A DNA stretch of 64,000 nt, from assembly GCF_013466605.1 (NCBI RefSeq), contig NZ_CP059162.1, positions 5,022,001 through 5,086,000 on the forward strand, in the 5' to 3' direction. Under the pieces are notes generated by a model. That model ran no database searches. It was not told where the DNA came from and saw only the letters and a program-made list of their open reading frames with translations. Below, in pieces: positions 8,341 through 17,505 of the stretch; the stretch's first letter is position 1, and the number at the start of each line of letters is the position of its first letter. Source of the DNA: Pseudomonas chlororaphis subsp. aurantiaca (GTDB lineage: Bacteria; Pseudomonadota; Gammaproteobacteria; Pseudomonadales; Pseudomonadaceae). Made by a program: the position numbers and the translations under genes.

Positions 8341-9489
8341 TCATTTCGCTAATCCTGCGATGCAAGGCGAAACGAACAGCTCCCCCCTATAAGCGCCCTG
8401 CAGCGTGCGCTTGCCGACCAGCAGCCACATCAATGCCAGCGCCAGGACCAACAGGCTGCCGAACACCGCGAAAAACGTCAGGTTCAGGGTAGCGGCCAGT
8501 TTCAGGGTGGTCAGGGCATAGACCCCCAGCGGAAAGGTGAACCCCCACCAGCCGAGGTTGAACGGAATGCCGTCGCGCAGGTAACGCAGGGTGATCAGCA
8601 GAGCCGTCAGCATCCACCACAGACCGAACCCCCACAGGGTGATACCGGCCACCAGCCCCAGGCCCTCGGCGATTTCGCCCACTCCGGCCATACCGTTGGC
8701 GGCGAAGATCGCCGGAGCGTCCGCACCCAGCAGCAACATGCCCAGGGCCCCTGTGCCGATCGGTCCCAGGGCCAGCCAGCTCGAGGCGGCCATGCTTTCG
8801 TGAGGCAGCTTATGCAAGGCCATGCGCAGCAGGAGAATGGTCAGGATGCTGAAAGCCACCGGCAGCGAGAAGGCCCAGAGCACATAGCTGGTCACCAGCA
8901 TCACCAGTTGCGAATGCGCATCCACCAGATGCGGCGCCAGCAACCCGCCACTGGCGGCGGCGACTTCGGCCGCGACCACCGGCAACAGCCAGACCGCGGT
9001 CATCTGGTCGATACGGTGCTCCTGGCGGGTGAACATCATGTAGGGAATCAGCACCCCGCAAGCCAGCGACAGCGCCACGTCCAGCCACCACAGCAGCTCG
9101 GCCAACTGCACCACGCCTTCGCCCCAGCGCGGTACGCCGAACAGCAGAAAACCGTTGATGATGGTGGCCAGGCCCATGGGAATGGTGCCGAAGAACATCG
9201 AGACCGTGGAATGCCCGAAAATCCGCCGGGCTTCGTCGAAGAACATTACCCAGCGTGCCGCATAGGCCGCACTGAACACCACGAACAGCACGATGGTGAA
9301 CAGCCACAGACCCTCGGCCAGCAGGTGCAGGCCCGGGATCCGCAGCGGCAACTGGGCCAGCGCCAGGGCCAGTACGCCGGTGCCCATGGTCGCGGCGAAC
9401 CAGTTGGGGGTGAACTGGCGGATGGCTTCACGAGGATGCTGCAGCTGGCTCAAGGGCCGTCCGGTTCTGAAGGTGTTGGGGCATGTCAT
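8341..9489 (-). CDS. TDT/SLAC1-family transporter (C4-dicarboxylate, tellurite or sulfite type)
   Basis: A 382-residue membrane protein with about ten helices. It begins with the family's FTPNWFAATMGTGVLAL stretch, typical of the tellurite-resistance/dicarboxylate transporter group that includes TehA, Mae1 and SLAC1. These act as anion channels or carriers for malate, sulfite and similar anions; which one applies here is not visible. It stands alone, with an AT-rich 108-base gap to the next gene that holds ATAAC/GTTAT inverted repeats and could contain its promoter. Confidence 0.85.
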   Translation of the reverse strand: MTCPNTFRTGRPLSQLQHPREAIRQFTPNWFAATMGTGVLALALAQLPLRIPGLHLLAEGLWLFTIVLFVVFSAAYAARWVMFFDEARRIFGHSTVSMFFGTIPMGLATIINGFLLFGVPRWGEGVVQLAELLWWLDVALSLACGVLIPYMMFTRQEHRIDQMTAVWLLPVVAAEVAAASGGLLAPHLVDAHSQLVMLVTSYVLWAFSLPVAFSILTILLLRMALHKLPHESMAASSWLALGPIGTGALGMLLLGADAPAIFAANGMAGVGEIAEGLGLVAGITLWGFGLWWMLTALLITLRYLRDGIPFNLGWWGFTFPLGVYALTTLKLAATLNLTFFAVFGSLLVLALALMWLLVGKRTLQGAYRGELFVSPCIAGLAK

Positions 9490-9597
9490 GGTGCGATCTC
9501 CTGTCCTCCGATGAGGTGGAGCCCATGGTAGAACCGGATCGAATATCCATATAACGGGTAATTTCTCTATATGTTATCTATTATATAAATATACGAG

Positions 9598-9909
9598 TCA
9601 GACACTGCCTTCGGTTTCCACCACCAACACCCGCGCCGCACCTTGCGGATGGGCCACATGCTCGGTGCCGACATCGGCGTAGAAAATGTCGCCCACCTCC
9701 AGCAGCACCGACTGTTCCAGGCCGTTTTCCCGATAGTGCATGCGCACCTGGCCATCGAGCACGACAAACACTTCCTGCCCGTCGTTGGTGTGCCACTTAT
9801 AAGGCTGGTCGGTCCAATGCACGCACGTGGTGATGCCGTTCATGTTGGCGATATCCAGCGCCGCCCAGGCCCGCTCCCCGGTGAAGGTTTTACTGCGAAT
9901 GATCTTCAT
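9598..9909 (-). CDS. small cupin-domain protein
   Basis: A 103-residue single-domain cupin. Cupin motif 1 is seen as HTNDGQEVFVVLDG and motif 2 as GDIFYADVGTEHVAH, giving a plausible metal site. Many such stand-alone cupins are isomerases, dioxygenases or ligand-binding regulators, so no reaction can be assigned. It lies between the TDT carrier and an MFS exporter on the same strand. Confidence 0.85.
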   Translation of the reverse strand: MKIIRSKTFTGERAWAALDIANMNGITTCVHWTDQPYKWHTNDGQEVFVVLDGQVRMHYRENGLEQSVLLEVGDIFYADVGTEHVAHPQGAARVLVVETEGSV

Positions 9910-10006
9910 GAATGCCCGTCGCTCCCAAGGCTGATGCGTACACCTCGCACGCGCGTCAGATGCGCAGGCTAACCCAAGCCGGCGCCCGGATCAGCCACCA
10001 ACGCGC

Positions 10007-11218
10007 TCAACTTTCTGGCACGACGCAGGTCTTGGCGGTGCGCTGACGCAGCAGCCCCAGCAAGGCGGCCAGGGACAGCAGGATCAATACCGCGCCATAA
10101 CCATCGGTGGTCGCGATCAGGCCAAGACTGCGGGTCAGGTTTCCCGCCAGCAGGGACGGCAGGCAGAACGCCAGATAACTCAGCACATAAAATGCCGACA
10201 TCAACCCCGCCCGCTCATGAGGCAAGGCCAGGGGCATCACGCTGCGCAGGGCGCCGAGGAACCCGGAACCAAAACCACCGCCCGTGACCAGGGTGCCGAG
10301 GAAGAACAGCGGCAGGCTGGCGGTGTGCACGGCGATCAGGATCAGGCCGATGCCGACAGCCAACAGGCTCGCACCCAGCCGCAGCACCTTGTCCGCCGGA
10401 CGATGGCGCAGGGAAACAATCATCAGGGCGCCGCTCAGGGTCAGTACCGCCACCAGGCCGCCCCCGATCAGGTTCGAGGTCGAGCCCGTCGCGGTGCGCA
10501 CCAGCGATGGCGCCAACGACAGAAAGAACCCGCCCACGGCCCACACCGCCACATCCACCGGTAACGCCAGCCACAGTGCCCGCCGCGCCTGGGGCGGTAC
10601 ATGCAAAGTGGGTCGCAGGGAGGCCCAGACACCGGACTGGGCACTGACTGTTTCCGGCAGGCGCCAGACGTACAGCGCCTGGACGACAAACAGCACCAGC
10701 AGCAACCAGTAGGCCAGTTGCAGCGGCAACGGTGCGTATTCCACCAGCAAACCGCTGCCCATCGCCCCGCAGGCCATGCCCAGCAAGGGCGCCACGCTGT
10801 TGACCAGCGGCCCTTGTTGCCGGTCGGTATCCAGCAGCGCCGCCCCCAGTACACTGGTGGCCATGCCGGTGGCGAAGCCCTGCATCACCCGGGCAGCAAT
10901 CAGCCAGGCGACGCTGTCGGCCTGGATAAATAGCAGCATCGCCAGTATGTCCAGCAGCAGCGCCACGAAGATCACCGGCTTGCGCCCCAGATAGTCCGAA
11001 AGCGAACCCACCGTCAGCAGCGCCGCCAACAGGCTCAAGGCGTAGACGCCGAAGATCAGGGTCAAGGTCGCCGGGGAGAATTGCAGCGCCTCCTGATACA
11101 GGTGGTACATCGGCGTCGGCACGCTGGAAGCGGCGAGAAAACTGAGTAAGGTAATCGCCAGAAACAGCAGTCTGGAACGGTTTGACCGTGAAGAGTCGAC
11201 AATACTGGACATGGGCAC
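10007..11218 (-). CDS. MFS transporter
   Basis: A 403-residue protein with 12 predicted helices. It shows the MFS motif A pattern after helix 2 (GSLSDYLGRKPV) and an early SSVPTPMYHLYQE stretch seen in DHA1-type drug or metabolite exporters. It is divergent from a TetR-family gene across an 85-base region with inverted repeats, so it is probably repressed by that regulator. The start could also be ATG 11212 (both are in frame, two codons apart). Substrate unknown. Confidence 0.88.
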   Translation of the reverse strand: MPMSSIVDSSRSNRSRLLFLAITLLSFLAASSVPTPMYHLYQEALQFSPATLTLIFGVYALSLLAALLTVGSLSDYLGRKPVIFVALLLDILAMLLFIQADSVAWLIAARVMQGFATGMATSVLGAALLDTDRQQGPLVNSVAPLLGMACGAMGSGLLVEYAPLPLQLAYWLLLVLFVVQALYVWRLPETVSAQSGVWASLRPTLHVPPQARRALWLALPVDVAVWAVGGFFLSLAPSLVRTATGSTSNLIGGGLVAVLTLSGALMIVSLRHRPADKVLRLGASLLAVGIGLILIAVHTASLPLFFLGTLVTGGGFGSGFLGALRSVMPLALPHERAGLMSAFYVLSYLAFCLPSLLAGNLTRSLGLIATTDGYGAVLILLSLAALLGLLRQRTAKTCVVPES

Positions 11219-11223
11219 GCTCC

Positions 11224-11300
11224 ATTAAAGCTAATTTTTTGCTTTTGTGGAGTGTGCTACCGCCTCGCTCTTAAAGCAAATTCTTTGTGTTAAGGTTCGA
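11224..11300. promoter_or_regulatory. probable operator/promoter region between divergent MFS and TetR genes
   Basis: Within the divergent gap, TTTGCTTT at 11238-11245 and AAAGCAAA at 11273-11280 form an 8-bp inverted repeat, and ATTAAAGCTAAT at 11224-11235 is a near-palindrome. Such symmetry between a TetR regulator and an exporter is the usual place for the repressor to bind. No footprint evidence; inferred from position. Confidence 0.45.
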
Positions 11301-11303
11301 CCC

Positions 11304-11849
11304 ATGGCTATTAAAGAAGGTTTACGCCCAGGCGGACGCAGCGCCCGGGTGCAGGAATCCATCCACTCGGCAGTCCGTGAACTCCTCGAAGAACAGGAGC
11401 GCTCGACCCTGACCGTGCCGCAAATCGCCGCCCGCGCCGGCGTCACGCCTTCGACCATCTACCGCCGTTGGGGCGACCTGTCGGTGCTGCTGGCGGATGT
11501 CGCCCTGGAACGCATGCGCCCGGACGGCGAACCGGCCGCCACCGGCAGCCTGCGCGGCGACCTGCGGGCCTGGGCCGAACAGTACCTCGACGAAATGAGT
11601 TCCGAACCGGGGCGCACCATGATGCGCGACGTGCAATGCAGCAGCACGCCCGGCTATTGCGTGAGCATTCTCGGCGGGCAATTGCAGATCATCCTCGACC
11701 GCCACCGCCACAGCGAAGCAGCCCTGCCGAGCGTCGATCGGCTGTTGAATATGCTGGTGGCGCCAACGGTGTTCCGCATCCTGTTCGCCGCGGCACCGCT
11801 TGAAGTGCAGGAACTGCATGAACTGATCGACATCGCGCTGCGGCCTTGA
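11304..11849 (+). CDS. TetR-family transcriptional regulator
   Basis: A 181-residue regulator. The N-terminal helix-turn-helix lies around residues 35-60 (TVPQIAARAGVTPSTIYRRWG), the normal TetR DNA-binding pattern, followed by a helical ligand-binding region. ATG 11304 is chosen because homology to the TetR domain starts just after it; the longer in-frame start at 11247 would run back through the operator region. Likely represses the divergent MFS gene and itself. Confidence 0.88.
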   Translation: MAIKEGLRPGGRSARVQESIHSAVRELLEEQERSTLTVPQIAARAGVTPSTIYRRWGDLSVLLADVALERMRPDGEPAATGSLRGDLRAWAEQYLDEMSSEPGRTMMRDVQCSSTPGYCVSILGGQLQIILDRHRHSEAALPSVDRLLNMLVAPTVFRILFAAAPLEVQELHELIDIALRP

Positions 11850-12049
11850 GGCCGCTCTCGCGCCCACCAGCTCCGCACGGCCTTCCAAAGGAGCACGCCG
11901 GCTCGTGATAAAGCCTGACGAACCGCCTTTTTCCCCCTGCGACACCTGGCCGCGCCAATACCTTGGTCGACACTGACGAACCCCGAACATCGTGCGAAAC
12001 TGTCTGACCGGGCTGAAGCGCCCGGCGCGCCTTTATGTTCGGAGTTTCC

Positions 12050-15000
12050 ATGTCGTTGTCCAGCGGGCTGATCGCCATCGTCGCCCTAGCCTATATGGCC
12101 ATCATGTTCGCCATCGCCTTTTACGGTGACCGTCGCAGCGCGCCCTTGCCGCCGCGGGTGCGTGCCTGGGTGTACAGCCTGTCGCTGGCGGTGTATTGCA
12201 CCAGCTGGACCTTCTTCGGCGCTGTCGGCCAGGCCGCCGAGCAACTCTGGTCGTTCTTGCCGATCTACCTGGGGCCGATCCTGCTGCTGGTACTCGCGCC
12301 CTGGGTCCTGCAAAAGATGGTGATGATCAGCAAGCAGGAAAACATCACCTCCATCGCCGACTTCATCGCCGCGCGCTACGGCAAGTCCCAGTCCCTGGCG
12401 GTGGTGGTGGCGCTGATCTGCCTGGTCGGCGTGCTTCCCTACATCGCCCTGCAGCTCAAGGGCATCGTGCTTGGCGTGGACCTGCTGATCGGCGCCGGCG
12501 CCGACACCATGGGCACCCGCGCCCAGGACACGGCACTGATCGTGTCGCTGATCCTGGCGCTGTTCACCATCGTCTTCGGTACCCGCAACCTCGACGCCAC
12601 CGAGCACCACCGCGGCATGGTGCTGGCGATTGCCTTCGAATCCCTGGTCAAGCTGCTAGCCTTTCTCGCGGTCGGCGCCTTTGTCACCTATGGCCTGTAC
12701 GACGGTTTCGACGACCTGTTCAGCCAGGCCATGCTCGCCCCGCGCCTGGAGCAGTACTGGCAGGAAACCATCAACTGGCCGTCGATGGTGGTGCAGACCG
12801 GCGTCGCCATGATGGCGATCATCTGCCTGCCGCGGCAGTTCCACGTCACAGTGGTGGAGAATATCGAGCCCCAGGACCTGCGCCTGGCCAAGTGGGTGTT
12901 TCCCGCCTACCTGGCCCTGGCCGCACTGTTCGTGGTGCCGATCGCCCTGGCCGGGCAGATGCTGCTGCCCAGCTCGGTGTTGCCGGATTCCTTCGTCATC
13001 AGCCTGCCCCTGGCCCAGGCCCATCCGGCCCTGGCGGTGCTGGCCTTCATTGGCGGCGCATCGGCCGCCACCGGCATGGTGATCGTCGCCAGCGTGGCGC
13101 TGTCGACCATGGTCTCCAACGACATGCTGCTGCCCTGGCTGCTGCGCCGCCAGAGCGCCGAGCGGCCCTTCGAAGTGTTCCGCCACTGGATGCTCTCGGT
13201 GCGTCGGGTCAGCATCGTGGTCATCCTGCTGCTGGCCTATGTCAGCTACCGTCTGCTGGGCTCCACCGCGAGCCTGGCGACCATCGGCCAGATCGCCTTC
13301 GCCGCCGTGACCCAGCTGGCCCCGGCCATGCTCGGCGCGTTGTACTGGAAGCAAGCCAACCGCCGCGGCGTGTTCGCCGGTCTGGCGGCCGGCACCTTCT
13401 TGTGGTTCTACACCCTGATCCTGCCAATCGCCGCCCACAGCCTGGGCTGGTCGCTGAGCAGCTTTCCAGGCTTGGCCTGGCTGCACGGCAACCCACTGAA
13501 CCTGCCGATCACGCCCCTGACCCAGGGCGTGGTGCTGTCGCTGGCCGGTAACTTCATCCTGTTCGCCTGGGTCTCGGTGTTGTCGCGCACCCGGGTTTCG
13601 GAACACTGGCAGGCCGGGCGTTTCATCGGCCAGGAAATCAGCGGCCGCCCCAGCTCCCGCTCGATGCTGTCGGTGCAGATCGACGACCTGCTCAAGCTCG
13701 CCGCGCGTTTTGTCGGGGAAGAACGGGCCCGCCAGAGCTTCATCCGCTTTGCCTACCGCCAGGGCAAAGGTTTCAACCCCAACCAGAACGCCGACGGCGA
13801 ATGGATCGCCCACACCGAACGCCTGCTGGCCGGCGTCCTCGGCGCCTCGTCCACCCGCGCGGTGGTCAAGGCCGCCATCGAAGGGCGGGAGATGCAGCTC
13901 GAAGACGTGGTGCGCATCGCCGACGAAGCCTCGGAAGTGCTGCAATTCAACCGCGCCCTGCTGCAAGGGGCGATCGAGAACATCAGCCAGGGCATCAGCG
14001 TGGTCGACCAGTCCCTCAGGCTGGTGGCCTGGAACCGTCGGTACCTGGAGCTGTTCAACTACCCGGACGGACTGATCAGCGTCGGCCGACCGATCGCCGA
14101 CATCATCCGCCACAATGCCGAGCGCGGCCTGTGCGGGCCCGGCGAGGCCGAAGTGCATGTCGCCCGCCGCCTGCACTGGATGCGCCAGGGTCGCGCCCAC
14201 ACTTCCGAGCGGCTGTTCCCCAATGGCCGGGTGATCGAGTTGATCGGCAACCCGATGCCGGGCGGCGGCTTTGTCATGAGCTTCACCGACATCACCCCGT
14301 TCCGCGAAGCCGAACAGGCCCTCACCGAAGCCAACGAAGGTCTGGAACAACGGGTCGCCGAACGGACCCAGGAGCTTTCGCAGTTGAACGCCGCGCTGAC
14401 CGAGGCCAAGGGCACCGCCGAGGCCGCCAACCAGTCCAAGACGCGATTCCTGGCGGCGGTCAGTCACGACCTGATGCAGCCGCTGAACGCCGCCCGGCTG
14501 TTCTCCGCCGCCCTCTCCCACCAGGACGACGGTTTGTCCGCCGAAGCGCAGCAATTGGTCCAGCACCTGGACAGCTCCCTGCGCTCCGCCGAAGACTTGA
14601 TCAGCGACCTGCTGGATATCTCCCGCCTGGAAAACGGCAAGATCAATCCGGAGCGCAAGCCGTTCGTGCTCAACGAGCTGTTCGATACCCTGGGGGCCGA
14701 ATTCAAGGTCCTGGCCCAGGAGCAAGGCTTGAAGTTCCGCCTGCGCGGCAGCCGCCTCAGGGTCGACAGCGACATCAAGCTTCTACGCCGGGTCCTGCAG
14801 AACTTCCTGACCAATGCCTTCCGTTACGCCAAGGGGCCTGTGCTCCTGGGCGTGCGCCGCCGCGGCAACCAACTGTGCCTGGAGGTCTGGGACCGCGGGC
14901 CGGGGATTCCGCTGGACAAGCAGCAGGTGATCTTCGAAGAGTTCAAGCGCCTCGATAGCCACCAGACCCGCGCCGAAAAAGGCCTGGGCCTCGGACTGGC

Positions 15001-15520
15001 GATCGCCGATGGCTTGTGCCGCGTCCTTGGCCATGGCCTGCAGGTACGCTCCTGGCCGGGCAAGGGCAGCGTCTTCAGCGTCAGCGTGCCCTTGGCCAAG
15101 GCGGCCGTCAGCGCACCGAGGCAGGTGGCCGAACTCAACGGCCATCTGCTGTCCGGCGCCCAGGTACTCTGTGTCGACAATGAAGACAGCATCCTGATCG
15201 GCATGAACAGCCTCCTCAGCCGCTGGGGCTGCCAGGTCTGGACCGCGCGCAACCGGAAAGAATGCGCCGCGCTGCTCAGTGATGGCGTGCGCCCGCAACT
15301 GGCGTTGGTGGACTATCACCTGGACGACGGCGAAACCGGCACCGAGGTCATGGCCTGGCTGCGCACCCAGTTGGGTGATCCGGTACCTGGCGTGGTGATC
15401 AGCGCCGACGGGCGCCCCGAGATGGTCGCCGAGGTACACGCCGCGGGGCTGGACTACCTGGCCAAGCCGGTGAAGCCGGCGGCACTGCGGGCGCTGTTGA
15501 GCCGGCATCTGCCGCTCTGA
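12050..15520 (+). CDS. hybrid sensor histidine kinase with N-terminal SSF symporter module
   Basis: A 1156-residue protein. Residues 1 to ~515 form a sodium:solute-symporter-like membrane region of about 13 helices. A PAS domain lies at ~638-750, followed by a coiled coil (~755-800). HisKA has the phospho-acceptor His806 (SHDLMQP). HATPase has an N box near 910 and G box GLGLGLA near 977. The C-terminal receiver (~1035-1156) has Asp1088 (LVDYHLDD) and a lysine in LAKPVKP. The architecture matches P. aeruginosa PA3271 and is related to CbrA. Such proteins may sense a transported solute. ATG 12050 has CGGAG upstream; ATG 12035 is an in-frame alternative. No partner regulator is adjacent. Confidence 0.93.
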   Translation: MSLSSGLIAIVALAYMAIMFAIAFYGDRRSAPLPPRVRAWVYSLSLAVYCTSWTFFGAVGQAAEQLWSFLPIYLGPILLLVLAPWVLQKMVMISKQENITSIADFIAARYGKSQSLAVVVALICLVGVLPYIALQLKGIVLGVDLLIGAGADTMGTRAQDTALIVSLILALFTIVFGTRNLDATEHHRGMVLAIAFESLVKLLAFLAVGAFVTYGLYDGFDDLFSQAMLAPRLEQYWQETINWPSMVVQTGVAMMAIICLPRQFHVTVVENIEPQDLRLAKWVFPAYLALAALFVVPIALAGQMLLPSSVLPDSFVISLPLAQAHPALAVLAFIGGASAATGMVIVASVALSTMVSNDMLLPWLLRRQSAERPFEVFRHWMLSVRRVSIVVILLLAYVSYRLLGSTASLATIGQIAFAAVTQLAPAMLGALYWKQANRRGVFAGLAAGTFLWFYTLILPIAAHSLGWSLSSFPGLAWLHGNPLNLPITPLTQGVVLSLAGNFILFAWVSVLSRTRVSEHWQAGRFIGQEISGRPSSRSMLSVQIDDLLKLAARFVGEERARQSFIRFAYRQGKGFNPNQNADGEWIAHTERLLAGVLGASSTRAVVKAAIEGREMQLEDVVRIADEASEVLQFNRALLQGAIENISQGISVVDQSLRLVAWNRRYLELFNYPDGLISVGRPIADIIRHNAERGLCGPGEAEVHVARRLHWMRQGRAHTSERLFPNGRVIELIGNPMPGGGFVMSFTDITPFREAEQALTEANEGLEQRVAERTQELSQLNAALTEAKGTAEAANQSKTRFLAAVSHDLMQPLNAARLFSAALSHQDDGLSAEAQQLVQHLDSSLRSAEDLISDLLDISRLENGKINPERKPFVLNELFDTLGAEFKVLAQEQGLKFRLRGSRLRVDSDIKLLRRVLQNFLTNAFRYAKGPVLLGVRRRGNQLCLEVWDRGPGIPLDKQQVIFEEFKRLDSHQTRAEKGLGLGLAIADGLCRVLGHGLQVRSWPGKGSVFSVSVPLAKAAVSAPRQVAELNGHLLSGAQVLCVDNEDSILIGMNSLLSRWGCQVWTARNRKECAALLSDGVRPQLALVDYHLDDGETGTEVMAWLRTQLGDPVPGVVISADGRPEMVAEVHAAGLDYLAKPVKPAALRALLSRHLPL

Positions 15521-15526
15521 GAGTCC

Positions 15527-15636
15527 TGTAGTCGCTACCGCAGGCTGCGCTAAGACCGAAGGCCTTCAGCGATATTGAAAACGCCGCAAACGCCGCGTCC
15601 CCTCCGGGGTCGATCGCAGCCTATGGAGCGGCTACA
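15527..15636. repeat. inverted REP pair (REPIN-like element)
   Basis: TGTAGTCGCTACCGCAGGCTGCG at the left and the inverse of TGTAGCCGCTCCATAGGCTGCG at the right form two REP-like units in opposite orientation, about 110 bases long overall. They sit between the convergent ends of the kinase gene and rmuC. This is the usual form and place of Pseudomonas REP doublets, which may also work as a transcript end. Confidence 0.7.
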
Positions 15637-15638
15637 GC

Positions 15639-17126
15639 TCAATCCGGCAGTTCGAGCAACGCGCCGTCGGCATCGGTCATCGCCCGCTCCAGCAGGTCCG
15701 CCGGCAGGCTCTTGCTGGCGCGCGCGCCGAGCAAGCGCAGTTGCTCGCTACGGCTGACCAGGTTGCCGCGCCCCTCGGTCAGCTTGTTGCGCGCGGCGCT
15801 GTAGGCCTTGTCCAGTTGCTGCAGACGATTGCCGACCTCATCCAGATCCTGAATGAACAACACGAACTTGTCGTACAGCCAACCGGCGCGTTCGGCGATT
15901 TCCCGGGCGTTCTGGCTCTGCCGCTCCTGCTTCCACAGGCTGTCGATCACTCGCAGCGTGGCCAGCAGCGTGGTCGGGCTGACAATCACGATGTTGCGGT
16001 CGAAGGCCTCCTGGAACAGGTTGGGCTCGGCCTGCAAGGCGGCGGAAAAGGCCGCCTCGATGGGTACGAAAAGCAAGACGAAATCCAGGCTGTGCAAGCC
16101 TTCCAGGCGTTTGTAGTCCTTGCCGGCCAGGCCTTTGACGTGATTGCGCAAGGACAGCACGTGCTGCTTCAGCGCTGCCTGGCCGATCACCTCATCGTCC
16201 GCCGCGACAAACTGTTGGTAGGCAGTCAGGCTGACCTTGGAATCCACTACTACCTGCTTGTCGCCGGGCAGCATGATCAGCACGTCGGGCTGGAAGCGCT
16301 CGCCGTCGGGCCCTTTGAGGCTGACCTGGGTCTGGTACTCGCGGCCCTTCTCCAGGCCGGCATGTTCGAGCACCCGCTCGAGAATCAGCTCGCCCCAGTT
16401 GCCCTGGGTTTTCTGGCCCTTGAGCGCGCGCGTCAGGTTGGTCGCCTCGTCGCTCAAGCGCAGGTTCAACTGTTGCAGCCGTTCGAGTTCCTTGCCGAGG
16501 GAAAAACGCTCGCGCGCTTCGGCCTGATAACTCTCTTCGACCCGCTTCTCGAAGGACTGGATGCGCTCCTTGAGCGGGTCGAGCAATTGTCCGAGACGCT
16601 GTTGGCTGTTCTCGGCAAAACGCTGCTCGCGCTCATCGAAGATCTTGCCCGCCAGCTCGGCGAACTGTGCCCGCAGCTCGTCCCGCGAGCCTTGCAGGTC
16701 GCTCAGGCGCTGCTGGTGGCTTTCCTGCTGCTCGCGCAGCTCGGCATTCAATGACGCAGCCTGGGCGTCCAGGCGCCGCAACTCGGCTTCCTTGTTGGCC
16801 CGTTCAAGGTTCCAGGCGTGGGCCGCGTCACGGGCGTTGTCGCGTTCGATCTGCAACAACTCGACTTCCCGGCGCACCGCCGCCAGATCGGCCTGCTTCA
16901 CGGCATTGGCCTGGCCCAGGTCGCTGATCTCGTCGCGGCAGGCATCCAGCTGGGCATTCAAGCCATCCTGCGCCAGCAGCGCGGTGGCCAGGCGCTCCTC
17001 CAGCAGGGACAGTTCAGTTTGGCGGGAGCTCAGACGGCGTTGCAGTTGCCAGGCGAGCGCCACCAAGGGCAATGCCGCGCCTGCCAGACCGAGCAGTACG
17101 CTGGTCAAGTCCATAGCCATAGCCAC
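15639..17126 (-). CDS. rmuC: DNA recombination protein RmuC
   Basis: A 495-residue protein: an N-terminal membrane helix (about residues 6-26), a long coiled coil (about 30-190, rich in Q, E, L and R), and the RmuC nuclease-like core (KGQKTQGNWGELILERVLEHAG through the C-terminus). RmuC limits DNA inversions at short inverted repeats, probably by cleaving DNA structures. Length and order of parts match the family. Three in-frame ATGs occur within the first five codons (17126, 17120, 17114); the exact start is uncertain by a few residues. Confidence 0.93.
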   Translation of the reverse strand: MAMAMDLTSVLLGLAGAALPLVALAWQLQRRLSSRQTELSLLEERLATALLAQDGLNAQLDACRDEISDLGQANAVKQADLAAVRREVELLQIERDNARDAAHAWNLERANKEAELRRLDAQAASLNAELREQQESHQQRLSDLQGSRDELRAQFAELAGKIFDEREQRFAENSQQRLGQLLDPLKERIQSFEKRVEESYQAEARERFSLGKELERLQQLNLRLSDEATNLTRALKGQKTQGNWGELILERVLEHAGLEKGREYQTQVSLKGPDGERFQPDVLIMLPGDKQVVVDSKVSLTAYQQFVAADDEVIGQAALKQHVLSLRNHVKGLAGKDYKRLEGLHSLDFVLLFVPIEAAFSAALQAEPNLFQEAFDRNIVIVSPTTLLATLRVIDSLWKQERQSQNAREIAERAGWLYDKFVLFIQDLDEVGNRLQQLDKAYSAARNKLTEGRGNLVSRSEQLRLLGARASKSLPADLLERAMTDADGALLELPD

Positions 17127-17181
17127 TCCAGACAGTGAAATAAAGCTTGAAGGTTAACCAAGGGACCGAAGGTTGGACAGC

Positions 17182-17505
17182 TCAGTCTTCGATCTGGCCA
17201 AGCTCCAGCTGGGCGCGGCGATCACCAGCCCGTGCCGCCTGGCGCAGCAGGTCATGGCCAATCCGCCGATCGCGGGCGTTGCCGCATTCGCGGCACATCA
17301 GTTGGCCAAGACGACTCTGTGCTGCCACCACCCCTTCCCGGGCAGGCTGCTTGAGCAAATGCCCGGCAAAGTGCTTGATGTTCCGGTTATCACCCAGGCG
17401 CGGACTGTCGAGTAGCCACATGGCCACGCGTAACGAAAAACGCTTGGGCTCGGTAACACTGGAAGAGGCAGAGGTAACAGAAGGTGACACTGAGCGAAAC
17501 TTCAT
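17182..17505 (-). CDS. small Sel1-repeat-like protein
   Basis: A 107-residue protein. The second half has the spacing of Sel1/TPR-like repeats (AAQSRLGQLMCRE, then RRIGHDLLRQAARAGDRRAQLELGQ), helical pairs that bind other proteins. The start is taken at ATG 17505, where the frame begins to look protein-like; a longer frame back to 17613 exists but runs through low-complexity sequence, and ATG 17421 (MWLLDSPRL) is another possibility. No ribosome site is striking. It lies 55 bases downstream of rmuC's start, on the same strand. Confidence 0.6.
   Translation of the reverse strand: MKFRSVSPSVTSASSSVTEPKRFSLRVAMWLLDSPRLGDNRNIKHFAGHLLKQPAREGVVAAQSRLGQLMCRECGNARDRRIGHDLLRQAARAGDRRAQLELGQIED

Noticed and set aside
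12656..14725. A long minus-strand frame opposite the hybrid kinase
   Set aside because: Composition is rich in H, Q, G and D, as expected from reversed GC-rich codons, and it lies wholly inside a gene with clear kinase motifs.
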